DNA of 64,000 nucleotides from Saccharothrix tamanrassetensis (lineage in GTDB: Bacteria; Actinomycetota; Actinomycetes; Mycobacteriales; Pseudonocardiaceae), in assembly GCF_014203665.1 (NCBI RefSeq), contig NZ_JACHJN010000003.1, forward strand, positions 186,001 through 250,000, read 5' to 3'. The notes below the pieces were generated by a model that was not told the DNA's origin, ran no database searches, and worked only from the letters and a program-made list of their open reading frames with translations. The position numbers and the translations under genes were made by a program. Shown here piece after piece: positions 26,370-33,217 of this stretch. Position 1 is the first letter of the stretch, and each line of letters begins with the position of its first letter.

Positions 26370-27440
26370 ATGACTCGACGCAAGACCAAGGTCGCCGTGG
26401 TGTTCGGCGGGCGCAGCAGCGAGCACACGGTCTCCTGCCTGTCCGCCGGCAGCATCCTCCCGCACCTGGACCGCGACCGATTCGAGGTCGTGCCGGTCGG
26501 CATCACCCACGACGAGGGCCGGTGGGTGATCGGCGCGGACGACACCAGGGCGCTGGAGGTGCGCGACCGCCGGTTGCCGACGGTGAACTCGCTGGTTCCC
26601 GCGTCGGGCGGGCAACTCGTGCCGGTGGCGCCGGACGAGGTGCTGGGCGAGGTCGACGTGGTGTTCCCGGTGCTGCACGGGGCGTGGGGCGAGGACGGCA
26701 CCATCCAGGGCCTGCTGGAACTGGGGTCCGTCCCGTACGTGGGGCCCGGCGTGCTGGCGTCCGCCGTGGCGATGGACAAGGAGTTCACCAAGCGGCTGCT
26801 GCACGGCGCCGGGCTGCCGGTGGGCGAGTACGTGGTGCTGCGCCGGGACCAGGAGACGCTGTCGGTGGACGACCGGGACCGGTTGGGGCTGCCGGTGTTC
26901 GTGAAGCCGGCGCGGGCGGGTTCGTCGGTCGGCATCTCGAAGGTGGCGGACTGGGCGCACCTGGACAGCGCCATCGCGCTGGCCCGCAAGACGGACCCGA
27001 AGGTGATCATCGAGGCCGCGGTGGCCGGTCGCGAGGTCGAGTGCGGGGTGCTGGAGTTCCCGGACGGTCGGGTGGAGGCCTCGGTGCCGGCCGAGCTGCG
27101 GATCGTGGGCGGGGAGGTCGACTGGTACGACTTCGACGCCAAGTACCTCGACGACGTGTGCGAGTTCGACATCCCGGCGGCGTTGGAGCCGCGGGTGGCG
27201 CAGGAGTTGCGGGCGACGGCCGTCACGGCGTTCCGGGCGTTGGACTGCCAGGGGTTGGCGCGGGTGGACTTCTTCGTCACCGACCACGACGAGCTGGTGA
27301 TCAACGAGGTGAACACCATGCCGGGGTTCACGCCGATCTCGATGTACCCGCGGATGTGGGCGGAGACGGGGATCGGGTACTCGGCGTTGCTGACGACGTT
27401 GATCGAGACGGCGTTGGCCCGGGGGACCGGGTTGCGGTGA
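26370..27440 (+). CDS. ddlA: D-alanine--D-alanine ligase
   Basis: This 356-residue ATP-grasp enzyme makes the D-Ala-D-Ala dipeptide of peptidoglycan. Visible motifs are [46 protein letters not shown] and the Mg-binding [16 protein letters not shown]. The SMYP-type C-terminus and the Tyr/Lys set are those of vancomycin-sensitive D-Ala ligases. A TAGGGT box ends 8 nt before the ATG. Position next to gpsA and thiL is as in mycobacteria. Confidence 0.95.
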   Translation: MTRRKTKVAVVFGGRSSEHTVSCLSAGSILPHLDRDRFEVVPVGITHDEGRWVIGADDTRALEVRDRRLPTVNSLVPASGGQLVPVAPDEVLGEVDVVFPVLHGAWGEDGTIQGLLELGSVPYVGPGVLASAVAMDKEFTKRLLHGAGLPVGEYVVLRRDQETLSVDDRDRLGLPVFVKPARAGSSVGISKVADWAHLDSAIALARKTDPKVIIEAAVAGREVECGVLEFPDGRVEASVPAELRIVGGEVDWYDFDAKYLDDVCEFDIPAALEPRVAQELRATAVTAFRALDCQGLARVDFFVTDHDELVINEVNTMPGFTPISMYPRMWAETGIGYSALLTTLIETALARGTGLR

Positions 27441-27509
27441 CGGGGGGCCGGAGGCCACGTCCGCCTGGATCGCGCTTCCGGTGCGGAGAAAGGCGTCCTG
27501 GCCGCGGGG

Positions 27510-28091
27510 TCAGTTGCCCCGGGTGTCCACGGGGGTGGTGGGCAGGGTGTCGCGGACGGTCGTCGAGATGTCCTGCAGTGGCCCTGTGCCGGCGTCGGAC
27601 GGGATGGTCAACGCGATGTAGGCCGGGCGGTCCACGACGTACCAGGTGGCGGTGGTGCCCTCGGTGATCTCCAGCCACTGCACGTCGGAGACGACGCGCA
27701 GGGTGGAGCCGGGGGTCAGGGCGGCCGGTCGGTCCAGGCCGCACCGCAGCACGATGGGGTCGTGGCGGGTGTCGCCCCAGGCGACGGCGCCGGGCGGGGC
27801 GGGTGCGGCCAGTTCCCGGCGCGGCAGGGTGGCTCCGTTGGAGACCAGTTGCATGGGCAGTTTGCTCTGCAGCGCCTGGCATTCCTCGCCCTCGGCCTTC
27901 GGCGCGGGTACCGGCACCAGCGCCACCGGGCCGGAACGGGCCGAGGTGGGGTCGGCCGGTTCGTCCTGCCCGCCCGTGCCCAGGAACAGGCCCACGGCCG
28001 CGACGCCTGCCGCCAGCAGTGCCGGCAGGCCTACGGCCACCGCCAGCAGCGGTCTGGGGAGCAGCGGGGTGGGTTCTGGTTCCGGTGCCAC
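27510..28091 (-). CDS. DUF3515-family membrane-anchored protein
   Basis: This 193-residue protein has one N-terminal transmembrane segment (about residues 13-37, LLAVAVGLPALLAAGVAAVGLF). The extracytoplasmic domain has Cys residues and W-containing strands (CGLDRPAALTPGS, WYVVDRPAYIALTIPSDAGTGPLQDIS). It corresponds to the conserved gene beside ddl in mycobacteria (DUF3515). Function is unknown. It is convergent with ddlA and followed on the minus strand by no close gene. Confidence 0.78.
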   Translation of the reverse strand: MAPEPEPTPLLPRPLLAVAVGLPALLAAGVAAVGLFLGTGGQDEPADPTSARSGPVALVPVPAPKAEGEECQALQSKLPMQLVSNGATLPRRELAAPAPPGAVAWGDTRHDPIVLRCGLDRPAALTPGSTLRVVSDVQWLEITEGTTATWYVVDRPAYIALTIPSDAGTGPLQDISTTVRDTLPTTPVDTRGN

Positions 28092-28111
28092 CCCGTTATG
28101 ACAACACGGGG

Positions 28112-28345
28112 CTACAGGTGGACCACCGGGCAGGTCAGGGTTCGGGTGATGCCCTCGACGTTCTGGATGCGGGCGACCACCAGTTGGCCCAACTGGTCGA
28201 CGGTGTCCGCTTCGGCGCGCACGATGACGTCGTACGGGCCGGTGACGTCTTCGGCCGTGGCCACTCCGGGGATGCCGGAGATCTCGGCCGCGACGGCGGC
28301 TGCCTTCCCGACCTCGGTCTGGATGAGGATGTATGCGTGCACCAC
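28112..28345 (-). CDS. Stand-alone Lrp/AsnC ligand-binding (RAM) domain protein
   Basis: This 77-residue protein is a complete RAM domain (AYILIQTEVGKAAAVAAEI, GPYDVIVRAEADTVDQLGQLV, RTLTCPVVHL) without any DNA-binding HTH. Such proteins form decamers that bind amino acids, but how they signal is largely unknown. It is divergent from thiL. Conserved presence near ddl and thiL is typical of actinobacteria. Confidence 0.85.
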   Translation of the reverse strand: MVHAYILIQTEVGKAAAVAAEISGIPGVATAEDVTGPYDVIVRAEADTVDQLGQLVVARIQNVEGITRTLTCPVVHL

Positions 28346-28442
28346 GGCGTGCCCCTTCGTCGCGACAGGTTAGGTCGGGGTAGGAACGTGGTCAGCAACG
28401 TACCCCAGTCGGGGTTCCGAATGCTCAGAACGGGAGGCAATC

Positions 28443-29408
28443 TTGCGTCCGGAGCCGCCGCGGAACGCGGACACGGTCGCTGAAGTGGGTGAGTTCGGTC
28501 TCATCCGCCGGGTGACGGCAGGTCGGACGCAGCCGCCCACCACCCTGCTCGGGCCGGGTGACGACGCGGCTGTCGTGGCCGCACCCGACGGGCGGGTGGT
28601 GGTGTCCACGGACGTGCTCGTCGAGGGTGTCCACTTCAGACTCGACTGGTCGTCTCCCGAGCAGGTGGGCCGCAAGGCGGCGGCGGTGAACCTGGCCGAC
28701 GTGGCGGCGATGGGCGCCATGCCCACGGCGCTGCTCATCGGCCTGGCCTGCCCGCCCGACACCCCGTCCTCCCTGGTCGAGGGCATCACCGCCGGGCTGT
28801 GGCAGGAGGCGGCCGTCGCGGGTGCCGGCGTGGTGGGCGGGGACATGGTGTCCTCCGCGACACTGGTGATCTCCGTTACCGCGCTGGGCGACATGGGCGG
28901 GTTCGAGCCGATCACCCGGTCGGGAGCCCAAGTGGGTGATGTCGTGGCCGTGTGCGGGCGGTTGGGGTGGGCCGCCGGTGGGCTGGCCGTGCTGGGACGC
29001 GGGTTCCGGTCGCCGGTGGCCGTCGTCGGGGCACAGCGGAATCCCGAACCTCCTTACGCGGCCGGGCCCCAGGCCGCCGCGGCCGGCGCGACGGCGATGA
29101 TCGACGTCTCGGACGGGCTGCTGGCCGATCTCGGGCACATCGCGGACGAGTCGGGCATCGGCATCGACATCCGCACGGAGCTGCTGGAGGTCCACCCGCG
29201 ACTGCTGGACGTGGCTTCCGCGCTGGGGGCCGACGCGCGGCACTGGGTGCTGACCGGAGGGGAGGACCACGCGCTGGCCGCGACGTTCCCGGAGCCGGCG
29301 GCGGTCCCCGAGGGGTGGCGCACGATCGGCACCGTGCGGCACGGCAGCGGGGTGACTGTGGACGGTCGGGCGTACGAGAAACCCCCTGGCTGGGAGCACT
29401 GGCGGTAG
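28443..29408 (+). CDS. thiL: Thiamine-monophosphate kinase
   Basis: This 321-residue enzyme phosphorylates thiamine phosphate to thiamine pyrophosphate. It belongs to the PurM/AIR synthase fold: GEFGLIRRV, LGPGDDAAVVAAPDG with metal-binding Asp residues, DVLVEGVHFRLDWSSPEQVGRKAAAVNLADVAAMGA, and MIDVSDGLLADLGHIA. The start is TTG with GGGAGG upstream; no ATG or GTG fits. It is followed 14 bp after its stop by a GNAT gene. Confidence 0.94.
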   Translation: MRPEPPRNADTVAEVGEFGLIRRVTAGRTQPPTTLLGPGDDAAVVAAPDGRVVVSTDVLVEGVHFRLDWSSPEQVGRKAAAVNLADVAAMGAMPTALLIGLACPPDTPSSLVEGITAGLWQEAAVAGAGVVGGDMVSSATLVISVTALGDMGGFEPITRSGAQVGDVVAVCGRLGWAAGGLAVLGRGFRSPVAVVGAQRNPEPPYAAGPQAAAAGATAMIDVSDGLLADLGHIADESGIGIDIRTELLEVHPRLLDVASALGADARHWVLTGGEDHALAATFPEPAAVPEGWRTIGTVRHGSGVTVDGRAYEKPPGWEHWR

Positions 29409-29422
29409 GTAGCCTGACCGGT

Positions 29423-29893
29423 GTGGAAATATGCACTCGGGCGTATGATCATCCAGACTCGGCGAAGCTGATCGCGGAGCTCCAGCAGGTGTTCGTGGTC
29501 CGCTACGGCGAGCAGGACGCCACGCCGGTCGACCCGGCGCAGTTCGCCGCGCCGCTGGGCCACTTCGTCGTCGGGTACCTGGACGGCGTGCCGGTGGCCT
29601 GCGGCGGGTGGCGGGCGCACGACGTGGCGGACGGTTCCATCCGGGTCGGCGACGCCGAGATCAAGCGCATGTACACAGCGGACTCGTTGCGGGGCAAGGG
29701 ATTGGCGCGGGTCGTGCTCGCCGGGCTGGAGACGGCCGCGCGCGTCGCGGGGCGTCGGCGGATGGTGCTGGAGACCGGCCTGCGGCAGCCGGAGGCGATC
29801 GGGCTCTACGAGTCGAGTGGCTACCGCCGCATCGACAACTTCGGTGTCTACCGGCATCATCCGGAAAGCCTTTGCTACGCGAAGGATCTCTAG
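29423..29893 (+). CDS. GNAT-family N-acetyltransferase
   Basis: This 156-residue acetyltransferase has the acetyl-CoA motif A region IKRMYTADSLRGKGLARVVLAGLE and the C-terminal GLRQPEAIGLYESSGYRRI. The substrate is unknown. The GTG start follows the thiL stop by 14 bp, and the next gene, a hexapeptide-repeat protein, starts 20 bp after it, so thiL, this gene and the next two may be co-transcribed. Confidence 0.82.
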   Translation: MEICTRAYDHPDSAKLIAELQQVFVVRYGEQDATPVDPAQFAAPLGHFVVGYLDGVPVACGGWRAHDVADGSIRVGDAEIKRMYTADSLRGKGLARVVLAGLETAARVAGRRRMVLETGLRQPEAIGLYESSGYRRIDNFGVYRHHPESLCYAKDL

Positions 29894-29913
29894 GACCACT
29901 GAGGAGGGTCGCG

Positions 29914-30435
29914 GTGGCGATCTATGCATTGGGCGACTACGAGCCCGTGATCCACGCGGACGCCTACGTGCACCCGGACGCCACGGTGATCGGAGACGTG
30001 CACATCAACGCGCACGCGTCCGTGTGGCCGCAGGCCGTGCTGCGCGGTGACTACGGGCGCATCGAGATCGGCGCGCGCACGTCCGTCCAGGACGGCACGG
30101 TCGTCCACTGCACCGAAGTGCACCCGGTGCTGATCGGCGAGGAGTGCGTCATCGGCCACAACGTGCACATCGAGGGCGCGACCATCGCCGACCGGTGCCT
30201 CATCGCGTCCGGCTCGGTGGTGCTCAACGGTTCCGTTGTGGAGACCGGCGCGATCGTCGGCGCGGGCGCGGTGGTGTCGTTCAACGGCCACGTGCCGACG
30301 CGGTCGATGGCGTTGGGCGTGCCTGCGAAGATCCGCGAGGGGTACGTCGTCCCGGACGGCGCGTGGCAGTTCGCGATCGACAAGTACGTGAACAACATCT
30401 TGACCTACCGCAAGGATCTCCGTCGTCTCGACTGA
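29914..30435 (+). CDS. Gamma-carbonic anhydrase-like hexapeptide protein
   Basis: This 173-residue left-handed beta-helix protein has repeated hexapeptides (VIGDVHINAHASVWPQAVLRGD). The metal-ligand region has His residues in VVHCTEVHPVLIGEECVIGHNVHIEG, matching the gamma-CA/PaaY/YrdA group. Catalytic activity varies among these proteins. GAGGAGGG lies five bases before the GTG at 29914. A C-terminal helix (FAIDKYVNNILTYRKDL) follows the helix domain, as usual. Confidence 0.87.
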   Translation: MAIYALGDYEPVIHADAYVHPDATVIGDVHINAHASVWPQAVLRGDYGRIEIGARTSVQDGTVVHCTEVHPVLIGEECVIGHNVHIEGATIADRCLIASGSVVLNGSVVETGAIVGAGAVVSFNGHVPTRSMALGVPAKIREGYVVPDGAWQFAIDKYVNNILTYRKDLRRLD

Positions 30436-30449
30436 GATAAGGTCCGGCC

Positions 30450-31124
30450 GTGGCACGTCCGCTTGAGGAAGTCGTGGAAGCCGGCTGGGCGCAGGCACTG
30501 GCCCCGGTAGCCGATCGGATCGCCGAGATGGGCGAGTTCCTGCGCGCGGAGGTGGCCGCCGGGCGGACCTACCTGCCGGCCGGGGAGAACGTGCTGCGCG
30601 CGTTCCAGCAGCCGTTCCACGCCGTGCGCGTGCTCATCGTCGGCCAGGACCCGTACCCGACGCCGGGCCACGCGGTGGGCCTGAGCTTCTCGGTGTCGCC
30701 GGAGACCCGGCCGATCCCGAAGAGCCTGATCAACATCTACCGCGAGTACATGGACGACCTGGGCCACCCCAAGCCCTCCAACGGCGACCTGACCCCGTGG
30801 ACCGAGCAGGGCGTGCTGCTGCTCAACAGGGCGCTCACCGTGCAGCCCGGCAAGTCGAACTCCCACCAGGGCAAGGGCTGGGAGGCCGTCACCGAGCAGG
30901 CGATCAAGGCGCTGGCGGCCCGCGACGAGCCGCTGGTGGCGATCCTGTGGGGGCGCAACGCCCGCAACCTCAAGCCGGTGCTCGCGCCGTTCCCGTGCGT
31001 GGAGTCGGCCCACCCGTCGCCGCTGTCGGCCGCGGCGGGCTTCTTCGGCTCGCGACCGTTCAGCAAGGCGAACGAACTCCTGGTCGCCCAGGGCGCGGCG
31101 CCGATCGACTGGAAGCTGCCGTAG
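30450..31124 (+). CDS. ung: Uracil-DNA glycosylase
   Basis: This 224-residue family 1 UDG excises uracil from DNA. The water-activating motif [18 protein letters not shown] has its catalytic Asp near residue 67, and the DNA-intercalation motif [18 protein letters not shown] is near residue 189. A TAAGGT box (30438-30443) ends 6 nt before the GTG start, so the mRNA may be leaderless although the upstream gene is only 14 bp away. The stop-codon region is repeated downstream. Confidence 0.96.
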   Translation: MARPLEEVVEAGWAQALAPVADRIAEMGEFLRAEVAAGRTYLPAGENVLRAFQQPFHAVRVLIVGQDPYPTPGHAVGLSFSVSPETRPIPKSLINIYREYMDDLGHPKPSNGDLTPWTEQGVLLLNRALTVQPGKSNSHQGKGWEAVTEQAIKALAARDEPLVAILWGRNARNLKPVLAPFPCVESAHPSPLSAAAGFFGSRPFSKANELLVAQGAAPIDWKLP

Positions 31125-31200
31125 CCAAATCGCCGTAGCCGGGTCGCCGTAGCCGAGTTGCCGCGGCCTGGTTGCCGCAGCCGGGTCGCGGTGGCCGGTC
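31113..31200. repeat. 14-15-bp tandem repeat seeded on the ung stop codon
   Basis: Five to six units related to TCGCCGTAGCCGGG follow one another. The first unit is the ung 3' end (CTGCCGTAGCC), so the stop TAG is inside the repeat. Later units drift to TTGCCGCGGCCTGG and TTGCCGCAGCCGGG. Confidence 0.7.
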
Positions 31201-31222
31201 AGCATCGGGTGAGAGCACACGC

Positions 31223-31255
31223 GAAGGCCCCCGGAACCAGGTTCCGGGGGCCTTC
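31223..31255. terminator. Bidirectional terminator between ung and rpmB
   Basis: A perfect 15-bp stem (31223-31237 with 31241-31255) with a CAG loop lies 21 bp beyond the rpmB stop and 98 bp beyond ung. GAAGG/CCTTC ends give a short T-rich flank in both directions. Confidence 0.82.
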
Positions 31256-31276
31256 GGCAACGCTTCGAACGCGGTC

Positions 31277-31468
31277 TCAGCCGCGCACCACCTTGCCCGC
31301 CTTCAGGCACGAGGTGCACACGTTCAGCCGCTGGCGCTGCGAAGAGGAGACCTTCGCGCGCACGGTCTGGATGTTCGGGTTCCACCGACGATTGGTGCGC
31401 CGGTGGGAGTGCGAGACCGACTTGCCGAAGCCCGGCCCCTTGCCACAGACGTCGCACACGGCAGCCAC
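31277..31468 (-). CDS. rpmB: 50S ribosomal protein L28 (zinc-binding form)
   Basis: This 63-residue L28 has the C+ zinc ribbon: CDVC near the N-terminus and CTSC near the C-terminus, with [16 protein letters not shown] between. I chose the GTG at 31468 because AAGGAG lies 8 nt upstream; the upstream in-frame GTG would overlap that site. It is divergent from the DAK2 gene, the usual arrangement in actinobacteria. Confidence 0.95.
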   Translation of the reverse strand: MAAVCDVCGKGPGFGKSVSHSHRRTNRRWNPNIQTVRAKVSSSQRQRLNVCTSCLKAGKVVRG

Positions 31469-31613
31469 GTCAGCCACTCCTTAAGGTTCTTAAGCGGTAC
31501 TCACGCCCCGGCGGGCGCGCAAGCGTGCACAAGCCTCAGCCGGGCATGGCAACCTGGACAGGGTAGCCAATGGCGGGCGTCCCCTCCAAACCGGGTCGAA
31601 TACCCTCCTCGCC

Positions 31614-33203
31614 ATGCAGGCTCTCGATGCGGTCGCGGTGCGCCAGTGGGCGGACGCCTGTGTCCGTTCCCTGGATGCGAACCGCGACGACATCGACCGC
31701 ATCAACGTCTTCCCGGTCCCCGACGGCGACACCGGCACCAACCTCTCCCAGACCATGCGGTCGGCGCAGGACTCCCTGCTCAGGACCCCGGTGGACTCCG
31801 TCGGGCAGGCGCTGGCCGCGCTCGCGCGGGGCGCGCTGGCGGGCGCGCGGGGCAACTCGGGCGTGATCCTGTCCCAGGTGCTGCGGGGGTTGGCCGAGGC
31901 CGCGCAGGACGCCGCCACGGCCGGTGCGCAGGCGATCCGCAGGGCCCTGCACCGCGCCGACGAACTGGCCACGGCCGCCGTCTCCCGGCCGGTGCCCGGC
32001 ACGGTGCTGACCGTGCTGCACGCCGCTGCGGAAGCCGCTCGCGACTGCCCGTCCGACAACCTGGACGACGTGGTCACGGCCGCCGCGAAGGCCGGTGCGC
32101 TGGCGCTGGCGGACACGCCCCGGCAGCTCGCCGTGCTGGCCGAGGCCGGTGTGGTGGACGCGGGCGCGAAGGGCCTGGTCGTGCTATTGGACACGCTGGT
32201 CGCGGTGATCACCGGCCGGCCGCTGGACGTGCCGTTCGCCGCCTCGCCGCCGCGGACCCCGGAATCGCTCACCACGGCCCGTGAGGCGGGCTCCGCCGAG
32301 TACGAGTACGAGGTCATGTACCTGCTCGACGGCGCCTCCGACACCGACCTGCTCAAGCAGCGGCTCGCCGCGTTGGGCGACTGCGTGTCGGTGGTGGGCG
32401 ACGGCGCGGACCTGTGGACCGTGCACGTCCACTGCAACGACATCGGCGCGGCCGTCGAGGCCGGTATCGCGCACGGCCGCCCGCACCGGATCACGGTGGC
32501 CCGGTTCGCCGACCAGATCACCGCCCAGGCCCCCCGGTTCGTGCGCGACCGGGCGGTCGTGGTGCTGGTGGAGGGCGAGGGCGCGGCGGAGCTGTTCCGG
32601 TCCGAGGGCGCGGTGGTGGCCGAGCCGACCGACAACCCGGCGGACCTGCTCGCCGTCGTGGTGAGCACCCGCGCCCGGCACGTGACGCTGCTGCCCGGCG
32701 ACCCGGACCTGCGCGAACCGCTGGAGGAGGCGGTGGCCCAGGCGGTCGCGTCCGGGCAGGACGTGGTCGTGGTGCCGACGTTCTCGCCGGTGCAGGCGCT
32801 GTCGGCGTTGGCCGTGCACGACCCCTCCAGGCGGCCGGGCGACGACGTGGTGGCGATGGCCGAGGCGGCGGCCGCGACCCGGCGGGGCGAGGTGAAGGTC
32901 TCCGAGCGGGAGGCGATCACCTGGGTGGGGCGCTGCCAACCGGGTGACCTCCTTGGCATGCTGGACGGCGAGGTCGTGTTGGTCGAGCCCGGTCCGGCGG
33001 ACGTGCCGGCGTTGTCCTGCCGGCTGGTGGACCGGATGCTCGCGGGCGGAGGGGAACTGGTCACGGTGCTGCTCGGCGAGGAAGCCCCCGAAGGGCTGGA
33101 CGAGGTGCTCGAGAACCACCTCAGGGTCGCCCATCCGGAGGTTGAACTGGCGGCATATCGGGGTGGACAGCCCGGCGCCGTGCTGAGCGTCGGTGTCGAG
33201 TAG
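31614..33203 (+). CDS. DAK2/DegV-type kinase-like protein (FakA/YloV family)
   Basis: This 529-residue protein has an N-terminal DhaL/DAK2 nucleotide-binding domain (INVFPVPDGDTGTNLSQTM with Mg-binding Asp residues; GARGNSGVILSQVLRG). It also has a middle Cys/His-containing region (VEYEVMYLLDG-like, VHVHCNDIGAAVEAG) and a C-terminal FakA-like domain. In Firmicutes FakA phosphorylates FakB-bound fatty acids; a FakB partner is not in the window. A TACCCT box ends 7 nt before the ATG. It precedes recG by 14 bp, as in mycobacteria. Confidence 0.85.
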   Translation: MQALDAVAVRQWADACVRSLDANRDDIDRINVFPVPDGDTGTNLSQTMRSAQDSLLRTPVDSVGQALAALARGALAGARGNSGVILSQVLRGLAEAAQDAATAGAQAIRRALHRADELATAAVSRPVPGTVLTVLHAAAEAARDCPSDNLDDVVTAAAKAGALALADTPRQLAVLAEAGVVDAGAKGLVVLLDTLVAVITGRPLDVPFAASPPRTPESLTTAREAGSAEYEYEVMYLLDGASDTDLLKQRLAALGDCVSVVGDGADLWTVHVHCNDIGAAVEAGIAHGRPHRITVARFADQITAQAPRFVRDRAVVVLVEGEGAAELFRSEGAVVAEPTDNPADLLAVVVSTRARHVTLLPGDPDLREPLEEAVAQAVASGQDVVVVPTFSPVQALSALAVHDPSRRPGDDVVAMAEAAAATRRGEVKVSEREAITWVGRCQPGDLLGMLDGEVVLVEPGPADVPALSCRLVDRMLAGGGELVTVLLGEEAPEGLDEVLENHLRVAHPEVELAAYRGGQPGAVLSVGVE

Positions 33204-33217
33204 TTGAATAGGCCGGG

